DNA of 33,971 bases from CAYLXX01 sp964484325 (lineage in GTDB: Bacteria; Patescibacteriota; Microgenomatia; UBA1406; GWC2-37-13): assembly GCA_964484325.1 (NCBI GenBank), contig CAZAEE010000011.1:1-33971 (forward strand). The letters are read 5' to 3'. A program made the position numbers and the translations under genes. Within the stretch, counting starts at the first letter, position 1. Every line of letters begins with the position of its first letter. A model generated the notes under the pieces. The model saw only the letters and a list, made by a program, of their open reading frames with translations. It searched no databases and had not been told where the DNA came from. Below, piece after piece: positions 1 to 7,256 of the stretch.

Positions 1-46
1 TAACAAGGTATCCGTTCTGGAAGGAGCGGATGGATCACCTCCTTTC
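1..46 (+). rRNA. rrs: 16S rRNA, 3' end (partial)
   Basis: The first bases match the universal 3' end of bacterial 16S rRNA: the TAACAAGGTA block, then helix 45 (ATCCG pairing with CGGAT around a GGAA tetraloop, the KsgA methylation site), then GGATCACCTCCTTTCT. The anti-Shine-Dalgarno CCTCC is intact at 38-42, so SD-based initiation remains possible. The exact mature end is estimated. No ITS tRNA or 23S follows; the next gene is convergent, so the 16S appears unlinked from 23S on this side. Confidence 0.95.
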
Positions 47-174
47 TTTTTTTTACTTTCTCATTACTAGTAAAAAGTAAACTACCGATGATGTAGTGAA
101 ACTCATCCATTTTCCCGGCGACTCACGTCAAAGGGGATCCTAACCCGATTATTAGACTAAAAAAGACCGATATT
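47..174. other. Spacer after 16S with AT-rich dyad
   Basis: Non-coding spacer between the 16S 3' end and the convergent SAM hydrolase gene. An 8-bp inverted repeat (TTTACTTT at 52-59 with AAAGTAAA at 74-81) encloses the palindrome TTACTAGTAA at 64-73. It could be a processing or weak termination structure for the rRNA transcript, but it lacks a GC-rich stem and a clean T-tract. No tRNA or rRNA is visible here. Confidence 0.4.
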
Positions 175-993
175 TTATCTCAATTTTATTTCTGTACCTG
201 GCAGGGGATTGTTGAATTCTTGCGCACCTGAAGAATGCACGACCAGAGTAAAGTCCCTCCAGATAGCGATTTCAAGATAAGGGTTATTTTGAGGTCCAGA
301 CGAACCCGGATAGATGACAAGTTCACCTGATTTATAGCCGAATAAGCGATCAACAAACGTAGCTGTTTTTTCAACATCGCCTATTTTGACATTCACCATA
401 TTTTTAAACTCATACTTTCCTTTTAGATCTTCAAGTGTAATGGTGGTTTTTATATTGCTAAAATTATCAATATGACCGATGTAGTAACCTTGAAGTGATG
501 GGATCGTATCGGCTGCTATCTCTTCCAGTTCAAGATCTTCTTCCATAGCATCCATGAGATGAGCACCTATTCTTGGATACAGATCTCGTGAGCGGAATTG
601 TTCTCCATGATCGGGTATGGAATACGTAAAAACTTTATCTATCTGTTTTTTTATAAAAGAAAAATTATATCCAGCATTTGGGCCACAGAGATACATACCT
701 GAAGTCAGTTTAATGATAATAAATTTTGCTTCTTGTGGTTCACCACTGTCTGCCGATTGAATCCTTGGGTCAGTATTTTGATAGATAACTGTCTCAAGTG
801 ACCTGCCAAACCGTTCTTCATCATAAACCAACTGAGCCAATACATATCCTGTTTGGATCGTTGAAGAAGATGTGGCAACAAACGAAATATTAGGATATGT
901 TGGATCTTTTAGAAACCCTTCAATAGCAGTTTTCACCTCCTGACAGGATAACGAGTCTGCTGCCCAATCGGCGATGATTATCATTTTTTTCAT
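175..993 (-). CDS. SAM hydroxide adenosyltransferase (SAM hydrolase, DUF62 family)
   Basis: A 272-aa protein resembling the DUF62 enzymes, which hydrolyse S-adenosylmethionine to adenosine and methionine in the cytoplasm. The N-terminal block IIIADWAADS (5-14) stands where family members have TDFG. The central NTDPRI (73-78, Asp75) matches the VDPGVG block, followed by a GPNAG motif at 104-108. HGEQFRSRD (129-137) matches the usual FHGRD region. The C-terminal domain has HIDNFSN (174-180) and YLEIAI (239-244), typical of the adenosine-binding half. Several signature residues are substituted, so activity is less certain than family membership. It starts 2 nt after the NRAMP-like gene and is the last gene of that operon. 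Related enzymes include fluorinases and chlorinases, but nothing specific points to halogenation. Confidence 0.75.
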   Translation of the reverse strand: MKKMIIIADWAADSLSCQEVKTAIEGFLKDPTYPNISFVATSSSTIQTGYVLAQLVYDEERFGRSLETVIYQNTDPRIQSADSGEPQEAKFIIIKLTSGMYLCGPNAGYNFSFIKKQIDKVFTYSIPDHGEQFRSRDLYPRIGAHLMDAMEEDLELEEIAADTIPSLQGYYIGHIDNFSNIKTTITLEDLKGKYEFKNMVNVKIGDVEKTATFVDRLFGYKSGELVIYPGSSGPQNNPYLEIAIWRDFTLVVHSSGAQEFNNPLPGTEIKLR

Positions 994-995
994 AA

Positions 996-2258
996 TTAAA
1001 TCAAACCAAACGAACTAAGTACAGCGATTGTGGCTGCAGCAATAATACAGATAATCGAAAAAATCGCAAAATAGTTATACCAAGTTTTGTTAACATACTG
1101 ACCCATAATGCCTTTGTTATTGGTGAATTTAAGAAGAAAAAAGAGAACCACAGGAAGCAAGATCGCGTTTAACGATTGCGTATACAAAACAACAGTAAAA
1201 AGTGAAATATTTGGCAAAATAATAACTAGCGCTGCTAAAATAACCTGAAAAAAGAAAATCCCATAAAACATTTTTCCCTTGACAAATGGCGCGTCCAAAC
1301 TGCCTTCAAAACCAAAAAATTCCGAAAATGCGTAAGCTGTTGTCAAAGCAATAATCACGATACCCATAAGAGCAGCGTTCATTAATCCAATTCCAAACAG
1401 GACACTTGCCAAATCACCAGCAAACGGTTTAATCGCCAAAGCCGCTTGCTCTCCAGATTGCAGCGAAATATGATGGGTAAAAAGCGTTGCTGCAGTAGCC
1501 ACTATCATAAAAAAAGTGAAAAAATCAGTTAAAATTGCACCAAAATATGTCTCAGTCTGAACATACTTTAGTTTGTCGATGGACAATTTTTTATCAATGA
1601 CAAAGCTCTGGATAAAAAATTGTCCCCAGGGAGTAATTGTTGTACCAAGTACTGCTATTGCCGTAATGATGAACTCTTTGGAAAATTTGAAGTTACTCGG
1701 TATAATCAAATGGCTTATCGCCTGTGGCCAGTCGGGTTGGGACTTGATTGCCGAAAAAACATAGGCAAAATACAAAATGACACCGAACAGAAATACTTTT
1801 TGGTTTGTTGAGTAGTTTCCTCGGGTCACGAAAAGAATAATTGAGATAAGAACAATTAAAACGGTCGGTACCAGAGGAACATTGAACATAGTAGAAAAGA
1901 TTTTGACTGCTGAAAAATCAGCCACGATCGTACCAACATTAGCAATAAGAAGAAGTGAAAAAATGAAAATCGACATCCGGATTCCGAACTTTTCTCTTAT
2001 AAGATCGCCGAGACCTTTTCCTGTGACGACCGCAATTCTGGCACCCATTTCCTGAGTAATTGCTAAAAGAATTGTTATTGGTATAAGAATAATCAGTATT
2101 GTATAGCCGAAATTGGCTCCTGAAAGAGAGTAAGTTGCAACTCCAGCAGCATCGTTATCAGAAATTGCCGTGATCGTCGCCGGGCCAAAAACTGCCAGAA
2201 GTACAAGCAGTCTCCGTCGGCGAAACATACTTTGAAAAAACTTCATAATATCTTTCAT
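996..2258 (-). CDS. NRAMP-family divalent metal transporter, Mg-type site
   Basis: A 420-aa integral membrane protein with about 11 hydrophobic segments and the NRAMP/LeuT fold signature. In TM1, GPATITAISDNDAAGVAT (25-42) aligns with the family GPGFLVAVGYMDPGNIAT: the metal-binding Asp is kept (Asp36) but the DPGN Asn is Gly39. In TM6, TTITPWGQFF (206-215) replaces the ATVMPHN consensus, so the methionine that favours transition metals is Thr209. Loss of that Met is known from NRAMP-related Mg2+ transporters, so Mg2+ uptake is a better guess than Mn2+/Fe2+. Its ATG overlaps the stop region of the upstream PRC-MgtE_N-CBS gene by 4 nt, indicating coupled expression. Specificity is inferred. 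Confidence 0.85.
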   Translation of the reverse strand: MKDIMKFFQSMFRRRRLLVLLAVFGPATITAISDNDAAGVATYSLSGANFGYTILIILIPITILLAITQEMGARIAVVTGKGLGDLIREKFGIRMSIFIFSLLLIANVGTIVADFSAVKIFSTMFNVPLVPTVLIVLISIILFVTRGNYSTNQKVFLFGVILYFAYVFSAIKSQPDWPQAISHLIIPSNFKFSKEFIITAIAVLGTTITPWGQFFIQSFVIDKKLSIDKLKYVQTETYFGAILTDFFTFFMIVATAATLFTHHISLQSGEQAALAIKPFAGDLASVLFGIGLMNAALMGIVIIALTTAYAFSEFFGFEGSLDAPFVKGKMFYGIFFFQVILAALVIILPNISLFTVVLYTQSLNAILLPVVLFFLLKFTNNKGIMGQYVNKTWYNYFAIFSIICIIAAATIAVLSSFGLI

Positions 2259-3463
2259 ACTTTCTCCAATAAATCTTGAGCAATGTCATCAAACGTCACA
2301 ATACCCAGAATCTGTTTTTCTCGATCGATAACGGGTAACGCAAACAACTTATATTTAATCATTTTTTTGATAGCGATTTCACGAGGCGTCGTCATATGTA
2401 AAACGGTTACATTCTGGGTCATAAATTTATAAACGACCGTGTCTTGCGGATGCAATATCACCTCGTGGAGATTAAAAACACCTGTCAGCTGGCCGTTTTC
2501 GTTTAATACATAAATATATGTTAGGAAAGAATAATCTGTCGTGGATTTTCGAATAATGTCTATCACTTCTTTCACGGTATTTTTGGGTGAGACTGTCAGG
2601 TATTCACTTGTTAACATTTCTCCAATATCGGTCGTTGAAAGATTAAGAAGATGAAGAATTTTTTTCTGAATTTTTTCATTAAGAAGCGCCAACACGTTTT
2701 CTCTTTTTTTCGTCGGAAATGTCAATAAGATATCAACTGCTTCATCAGGATCCATAAGTGAAATAATTTTTTCAATGTCTTCAACTGGAAGCTGTCGAAA
2801 GAGAGCCGTCTGGTAATTGATGTTTAAGTTAGCAATAACATCGGCTGCATACTCTTTATCAAGAATGTTAAGTACTTTTCGGATATTAACAATGTTTGTT
2901 TTTTCCAGATGATCTGCCAGATCCTCAGGAGGAATTTTTTCCAGTTTCTCTTCTTCTTTTTTCAACTGGACGCGGCCTCGTGCAAGCTCAAGCGGCTGAA
3001 TATCTCCCCACGGAAGAAAATCTGAGGTAAGGCGTTTCCCGAAAAATTGAAACACACTGAAAAACACTTTCTCCAGTCGCAACCACCGCAATATCCCGAT
3101 GATGCCAATATCCACTCCAGCCACATAGAGTAAAGGTTTATCTTGTATAGCCACATCATTAACACGCACAATTTTATTTCCTTGAAGATCGATGATTTGT
3201 TTATCAAGAAGATTTTTGAGAACATAAAGCTCATTATCTTCAAGTTGGGCTATTTCATACTGTTTGCTAATAGTTATATGTGAGTTAAGCTTCACCAAAT
3301 ACTTTATGGGGATAATCAACTTATTATTGTGAGCGGCGCGGATCACTAACTTAGTAATTGTCGGTTGTTCGCTTACGAGAAAAATGAAGTCTTCAAGATA
3401 TCCCACGGTAATCCCGTCTTCAGTCAACACATTTTTTCCCTTTTCCTCCGAGAAATAGAGCAT
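2255..3463 (-). CDS. PRC-barrel/MgtE_N/CBS-pair regulatory protein
   Basis: A 402-aa soluble protein. Residues about 1-130 look like two PRC-barrel-type beta units. Residues about 173-270, from PPEDLADHLEK through VEDIEKIISLMDPDEAVDILL, form the superhelical MgtE N domain. Residues about 282-402 are a CBS pair, ending ALPVIDREKQILGIVTFDDI. In MgtE channels the N and CBS domains are the cytosolic Mg2+ sensor, but here no MgtE pore domain follows. Instead the gene overlaps the NRAMP-like transporter by 4 nt. The natural reading is a detached Mg2+-sensing or gating subunit for that transporter. The -10 TATACT ends 5 nt before the ATG, so the mRNA has almost no leader. Confidence 0.85.
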   Translation of the reverse strand: MLYFSEEKGKNVLTEDGITVGYLEDFIFLVSEQPTITKLVIRAAHNNKLIIPIKYLVKLNSHITISKQYEIAQLEDNELYVLKNLLDKQIIDLQGNKIVRVNDVAIQDKPLLYVAGVDIGIIGILRWLRLEKVFFSVFQFFGKRLTSDFLPWGDIQPLELARGRVQLKKEEEKLEKIPPEDLADHLEKTNIVNIRKVLNILDKEYAADVIANLNINYQTALFRQLPVEDIEKIISLMDPDEAVDILLTFPTKKRENVLALLNEKIQKKILHLLNLSTTDIGEMLTSEYLTVSPKNTVKEVIDIIRKSTTDYSFLTYIYVLNENGQLTGVFNLHEVILHPQDTVVYKFMTQNVTVLHMTTPREIAIKKMIKYKLFALPVIDREKQILGIVTFDDIAQDLLEKV

Positions 3464-3468
3464 GTGGT

Positions 3469-3474
3469 AGTATA
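3469..3474 (-). promoter_or_regulatory. -10 box of the PRC-MgtE_N-CBS/NRAMP/SAM hydrolase operon
   Basis: TATACT on the minus strand ends 5 nt before the ATG at 3463. No convincing -35 is visible. A start site 6-7 nt downstream would fall at or next to the ATG. Confidence 0.45.
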
Positions 3475-3526
3475 GTAATAGATATCAGCTTAAGCCGTAT
3501 TTTAACGATACCAGCGGGAAGCAAAG

Positions 3527-3554
3527 CTGTCAACTGGTACACGTGTGGTATAAT
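3527..3554 (+). promoter_or_regulatory. Promoter of tRNA-Ile
   Basis: A perfect TATAAT at 3549-3554 has a weaker -35 (CTGTCA, 3527-3532) 16 bp upstream. The -10 ends 11 nt before the mature tRNA, the same spacing as for tRNA-Val, giving a 5' leader of only about 4-5 nt. Confidence 0.7.
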
Positions 3555-3565
3555 TTTAACACACC

Positions 3566-3637
3566 GGGTGCGTAGTTTAGTGGTAAAACACTTCTCTGAT
3601 AAAGAAGAGACCGATAGTTCGATTCTATCCGCACCCA
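3566..3637 (+). tRNA. tRNA-Ile(GAT)
   Basis: A complete cloverleaf: acceptor GGGTGCG/CGCACCC, D stem GTTT/AAAC, anticodon stem CTTCT/AGAAG around loop CTGATAA (anticodon GAT), variable loop AGACC, T stem GATAG/CTATC with loop TTCGATT, discriminator A. The 3' CCA is not encoded. In many bacteria this tRNA sits in the 16S-23S spacer; here it is a stand-alone gene about 3.5 kb from the 16S end. Its 3' end directly abuts the stop codon of the convergent 162-aa gene. Confidence 0.95.
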
Positions 3638-4126
3638 CTAGTGGATTTCTTCCTGAGAAAGTTTAGCAATCTCTGTGTCTATGAGTTGAATTCTTTCAAG
3701 ATATAAATTGCGATTCTCTGTTGTTAAGTGATATTTTGCAACAGTACTGTTTAACTCCAGTCTCGCCTGATTTAATCCTAGTTTACGTATTCCTATACGA
3801 TCTTCTTCAGAAACTTTTTCAACTAGTTTTTTGGCAGTATCGGAATAATGAGAAGGGATATCGACGCTCTCATTTAGGATTAATTCATTTCTGAAGTTAC
3901 GTAAAATTGGCTGCAGCTCAACAAGTTGTTGCGCATAATAATCACCATTGCCAACCACTTGTGCTAGAGGATTTTTCTCAATATGAAGATAAACATCTTT
4001 GATTTTTTTAACTACCACAAGCTCATATTCTCGCTTTTCAATATCAAGTCGATAATCAATACCAGTCTGTGGTTTAAAAAATTCACTAACTCGCGCTCCT
4101 ATATTTCTGAAGAGTTCAGGTTTCAT
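3638..4126 (-). CDS. Hypothetical protein, 162 aa
   Basis: I do not recognise the family. The protein is soluble, charged and probably mostly helical, with no signal peptide or membrane segment. The C-terminal half (about residues 90-160) is rich in Lys/Glu/Leu and could form helices or a short coiled coil. The N-terminal part contains YRLDIEKREYELVVVKKI (26-43), which may form strands. A TATAAT ends 8 nt before the ATG, so the gene has its own near-leaderless promoter. It lies between two tRNA genes on the opposite strand and ends 1 nt from tRNA-Ile. The promoter and uninterrupted frame support a real gene; the function is unknown. Confidence 0.7.
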   Translation of the reverse strand: MKPELFRNIGARVSEFFKPQTGIDYRLDIEKREYELVVVKKIKDVYLHIEKNPLAQVVGNGDYYAQQLVELQPILRNFRNELILNESVDIPSHYSDTAKKLVEKVSEEDRIGIRKLGLNQARLELNSTVAKYHLTTENRNLYLERIQLIDTEIAKLSQEEIH

Positions 4127-4134
4127 ACCGTGTT

Positions 4135-4140
4135 ATTATA
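4135..4140 (-). promoter_or_regulatory. -10 box of the 162-aa gene
   Basis: TATAAT on the minus strand, 8 nt before the ATG at 4126. An AAAAGGAG stretch lies upstream of it (plus 4141-4148) and would not be transcribed from this promoter, so it should not count as a ribosome binding site. Confidence 0.5.
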
Positions 4141-4151
4141 CTCCTTTTAGC

Positions 4152-4180
4152 TTGAGAAATATATGTAATTCACCTATAAT
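4152..4180 (+). promoter_or_regulatory. Promoter of tRNA-Val
   Basis: TTGAGA (4152-4157), a 17-bp spacer and a perfect TATAAT (4175-4180), with the tRNA starting 11 nt after the -10. Confidence 0.85.
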
Positions 4181-4191
4181 TACCTCTATCT

Positions 4192-4264
4192 GGCCGCTTA
4201 GCTCAGTTGGTAGAGCGCTTCGCTTACATCGAATAAGTCGGGGGTTCGAATCCCTCAGCGGCCA
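4192..4264 (+). tRNA. tRNA-Val(TAC)
   Basis: Acceptor GGCCGCT/AGCGGCC, D arm GCTC...GAGC with AGTTGGTA loop, anticodon stem CTTCG/CGAAT (outer C-T pair mismatched) around CTTACAT (anticodon TAC), variable loop AAGTC, T stem GGGGG/CCCTC with TTCGAAT loop, discriminator A. The CCA is not encoded. It has its own strong promoter. Confidence 0.95.
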
Positions 4265-4320
4265 CATTAGCTTTGAAATGACCAGACAAATGATTAAACC
4301 GACAAATCTTGAAACTAAAA

Positions 4321-4342
4321 GTGTTCCAGTTGTCTGGAGCAC
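4321..4342. other. Hairpin in the spacer after tRNA-Val
   Basis: GTGTTCCAG (4321-4329) pairs with CTGGAGCAC (4334-4342) over 9 bp (one G-T pair) around a TTGT loop. It is followed by a T-rich but broken stretch on the plus strand. It may be a weak terminator or a remnant. Motifs related to its arms recur near 4608-4622 (GTGTTCCACCTGGAG), so the 4265-4639 spacer has some internal repetition. Confidence 0.4.
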
Positions 4343-4344
4343 AA

Positions 4345-4545
4345 ATGTATTCTTTCTTTATTATTTTAGTCTTGACTTTCTCAAATTGTTCTCTTATTAT
4401 CATATTTATGGCAGGCTCTAAAAAAAATAATCCCAAAAAATATTTTTGGTTACCTTTTATTGCAGTTGAGGCCCCCTGGTTAATATCTTTGGGTATTTTT
4501 AAAAAAGCTTTTAATATCTGGAAGAAAAAAGGTAAAATTATTTAA
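4345..4545 (+). CDS. Possible small membrane protein, 66 aa
   Basis: From the ATG at 4345 a 66-codon frame encodes two hydrophobic segments: about residues 2-23 (FFIILVLTFSN...) and 32-52 (FWLPFIAVEAPWLISLGIF). They are separated by a Lys/Asn-rich turn and followed by a Lys-rich tail. That pattern suits a small two-helix membrane protein, but I recognise no family and see no clear promoter or ribosome binding site. The 4265-4639 spacer is otherwise empty apart from a hairpin and short inverted repeats (ATTACTAAT at 4550-4558 and its complement near 4597). Treat as a doubtful gene. Confidence 0.3.
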   Translation: MYSFFIILVLTFSNCSLIIIFMAGSKKNNPKKYFWLPFIAVEAPWLISLGIFKKAFNIWKKKGKII

Positions 4546-4639
4546 GTATCATTACTAATACCCAATTCCTTCAATTTCTTAGATACTTCAAGTAAATTAG
4601 TAATAAAGGTGTTCCACCTGGAGCCCTGAGTGCCCACCA

Positions 4640-7147
4640 TTATATAAGATTCGTCTGAAGATGATAGTAGGGGGGTCTGTTTTTATAACGTTTAATGGCC
4701 ATTTTGATAATTTCTTCAATAAAGTCGCCATAATCCATGCCAATAAGTTCAGCACATGCCGGAACACAGTCGTTGATATTGATTGACGGATTGGGATTTA
4801 ACTCAAGCACATAGGGATTGCCATCTTGATCGACTCGTACTTCAACGCGGCCGTAATCATGACAATCGAGAATATTGTACGTATCTAAAGAAATTTCCGA
4901 GATGAGCGACTCTAAACGCTTGCTGATGTTTTTTGGCGGACGCTGGACTTTAATTCCTTTGTCATACACTTCACTATTGGTCCACTTGGCGTCATATGGA
5001 TAAATGTGCCAATACCCTTCAGGCATGTCTTTAAACATCGACCGAGAGAGGGGAAGTACGCGGATATCATGTTCATCGTCGTTACCGATAATTGAAACAT
5101 CATACTCATCACCCTCGATGTATTCTTCAATAAGGGCCGGTCTACCCATGCTGACAACCACTTTTTCCAACTGCCGTTCGAGTTCTTTTTTATTGGTGAC
5201 AACAGATTCATTGGTGATACCAATTGAGTTATCAGTGTTTCCAGGTTTAATAATTAGAGGATATCGTAAGTCTTCATCGATCTCATCGTCCATCGTATAT
5301 ACATAATCCCAGTTAGGTGTAGGGATATCGTGATACGATAACAGTTTTTTCACACGAATTTTATCTATGCAGATTGCTAAAGTCAGCGGATTCGAACCGG
5401 TGTACGGTATTTGTAGACTATCAAGCACAGCAGCCGAGTGAGGTTCAAGCAGACTTGAGTCATTGATGCGTTCACACACATTAAAAACGATATCGATATC
5501 GCTTTGGGATAGTTCACTAAATGTTTTTGGTAATTTATTAAAGTCAAAAAAAGTCACTTTATAATCGCGCTTTAAAAGCGTCTCTTCGATATTTTTCCCA
5601 ACAGACATAAGATCTTGTTCAACGCTATTTTCATGATTACCCTCATAAATGTTACAGGCGATGCCCACATGTAACTTGCGCACATTGCGAGAAGAGACTC
5701 GGCGGATTCTCTCAATTTTGGCAGCACGAATCAACGTATCTCTATTTAAGGAGGCAAAAGTATAGCGATGCTTTCTTGAAGTTTTACCAATTGATGAGGC
5801 CGGATCAAACTTGACCACTTTATACTTAATGTATCGTAAAGCATCGTTAAGATTGTCCTGGGCATCGACTGCATTACGTCCACTAACTGTCAACCAACCG
5901 ACATACTCGAAACCATCGGGTTGAACCAATACCGGCTCACCGATTTTTTTATAAATTTCAAGCTGTTCCAGATACTTTCGCTTGCGAATTCTATCTGAAA
6001 TATCAAGTTGCACCAAAATTCCTGAGTCGTCAGGAAAGAGATCCCAACCAATAATGTACTTATACGGATGTTCAGGCTTTTGGACTTTTATATACTGACC
6101 GACAGCGATCTTGGCGTTTTCCTCAATGAGATCAACATTCCAGGCGCTTCGTATATATGAATAAACATAGTCGCCGCCCATTCGAAGATTAATCTCAATT
6201 GGCACCGCACCCTGGGGAGTAGATTTGGCTTCAAAATGCACGCAACCATGTTGTACGCCAAGTTTCTCAAGAGCTTCTTCTGCTAATTCAATCAGCGCCC
6301 GTTGACTTTCTTGTGGCAAGTTGGAGGGAATTGCCTGGCCGCTATCATAAAAAAACGAGTTTCTCTCTTTATTATAATTATCTGATATAGAATAAAATTT
6401 TACCTTTCCATTTTGAATGAGTAAATCTATATCAACTTCATCACCATCAATATACTCTTCAACAAAAATATCCAGTCCATCAGCCAATGCCGACTCGATA
6501 TTTGTTGAAATATTTTTTTTAATATAACTGTACCACTCAAACAACTCATCCCGATCTGAAACTTTTGTCACGAAGTTACTTTGACTCCCGTAGGCTGGCT
6601 TAATCACCAAGGGAAACTTCAAATTATCAAGCACATATCCCAAATCAGCGTTGCTGCGGATGAGATGGTGACGAGGAGTAGGGATACCATTCGCTTGACA
6701 AAATTCTCGGAACAAAAACTTATTGCGTACTTTTTTGGCAACGTGATAGGGGATACCAATAAAGTTAAACTTATCAACAATCTTTGCTGTCAACAATACA
6801 TCATCTTCCCAAAATGTGACGACACCGTCGATTTTGTTTGAGCGATTATTAAGAATAAAATTTGAAACTTCTTGAAGTGATTCTTTATGATTGTAGGTAT
6901 CTGCCAGTATCCAGTGATCAACATAAGGTGCCGCCCAGTTTTTTTCACGATTTAAGCAAATGACTGTTAATCCGAGTTTTTTTAATATCTGAAAAATGAA
7001 CTTTTTTTTGATAAAACCGGTATTTACTACAAGAAGCGTCTTGCCTGTTAAAGCTTGTTCGTTGGAAGAAGCGTGTTTTTTCTGATTTATTGTTTTGAGT
7101 TTTTTATCTCGTTTACGTTTCATATAGGATGAAAAATTCTTGCGCAA
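4640..7147 (-). CDS. Tandem ATP-grasp ligase (carboxylate-amine ligase fused to D-Ala-D-Ala-ligase-like module)
   Basis: An 835-aa two-module enzyme. Module 1 (about 35-440) has a Rossmann-like pre-domain (TLLVVNTGFIKKK, 37-49) and an ATP-grasp fold: ATP-binding Lys183 in VIKPAYGSQS, hinge VEEYIDGDEVDIDLL (229-243), metal-binding EINLRMGGD (318-326). It resembles L-amino-acid ligases and carnosine-synthase-type enzymes. Module 2 (about 485-835) resembles D-Ala-D-Ala ligase: IIKPGNTDNSIG, ALIEEYIEGDEYDVSI, and metal site LELNPNPSIN (781-790). Both active sites look intact, suggesting two successive ATP-dependent ligations to make a peptide or conjugate; substrates are unknown. The frame opens with TTG at 7147, an ATG follows at 7123. 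A promoter (-35 TTGACA, 16 bp, AATAAT) lies just upstream. It is monocistronic. Confidence 0.8.
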   Translation of the reverse strand: MRKNFSSYMKRKRDKKLKTINQKKHASSNEQALTGKTLLVVNTGFIKKKFIFQILKKLGLTVICLNREKNWAAPYVDHWILADTYNHKESLQEVSNFILNNRSNKIDGVVTFWEDDVLLTAKIVDKFNFIGIPYHVAKKVRNKFLFREFCQANGIPTPRHHLIRSNADLGYVLDNLKFPLVIKPAYGSQSNFVTKVSDRDELFEWYSYIKKNISTNIESALADGLDIFVEEYIDGDEVDIDLLIQNGKVKFYSISDNYNKERNSFFYDSGQAIPSNLPQESQRALIELAEEALEKLGVQHGCVHFEAKSTPQGAVPIEINLRMGGDYVYSYIRSAWNVDLIEENAKIAVGQYIKVQKPEHPYKYIIGWDLFPDDSGILVQLDISDRIRKRKYLEQLEIYKKIGEPVLVQPDGFEYVGWLTVSGRNAVDAQDNLNDALRYIKYKVVKFDPASSIGKTSRKHRYTFASLNRDTLIRAAKIERIRRVSSRNVRKLHVGIACNIYEGNHENSVEQDLMSVGKNIEETLLKRDYKVTFFDFNKLPKTFSELSQSDIDIVFNVCERINDSSLLEPHSAAVLDSLQIPYTGSNPLTLAICIDKIRVKKLLSYHDIPTPNWDYVYTMDDEIDEDLRYPLIIKPGNTDNSIGITNESVVTNKKELERQLEKVVVSMGRPALIEEYIEGDEYDVSIIGNDDEHDIRVLPLSRSMFKDMPEGYWHIYPYDAKWTNSEVYDKGIKVQRPPKNISKRLESLISEISLDTYNILDCHDYGRVEVRVDQDGNPYVLELNPNPSININDCVPACAELIGMDYGDFIEEIIKMAIKRYKNRPPYYHLQTNLI

Positions 7148-7159
7148 AATATGTATAAA

Positions 7160-7187
7160 ATTATTACTGATTTTTTCGAAATGTCAA
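7160..7187 (-). promoter_or_regulatory. Promoter of the tandem ATP-grasp gene
   Basis: Minus-strand TTGACA (7187-7182), 16-bp spacer, AATAAT (7165-7160). The predicted start near 7153 is about 6 nt before the TTG at 7147, which favours that TTG or the ATG at 7123 as start. Confidence 0.55.
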
Positions 7188-7197
7188 GCGCGAAATC

Positions 7198-7245
7198 AAA
7201 AAAATACCCGCGCTTTTTGAACTAATTCTGCACGGGTAGTTTTTT
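7198..7245 (-). terminator. Rho-independent terminator of the 21-aa basic peptide gene
   Basis: A 9-bp stem (TACCCGCGC at 7205-7213 with GCACGGGTA at 7230-7238) is followed on the minus strand by seven T (plus-strand A at 7198-7204). Six T on the plus side (7240-7245) make it potentially bidirectional. It begins 19 nt after the peptide stop and separates that gene from the ATP-grasp gene. Confidence 0.85.
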
Positions 7246-7256
7246 AGTTAAAAAAG

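Noticed and set aside
47..174. ITS tRNA or start of 23S after the 16S
   Set aside because: No cloverleaf and no 23S-like start in this spacer; the next gene is convergent.
4152..4436. Open frames crossing tRNA-Val, one with an EGFEPPTYS-like peptide
   Set aside because: These are translations of the tRNA on either strand; the same artefact occurs at tRNA-Ile (GADRIELS) and tRNA-Pro (GIEPTTSRS).
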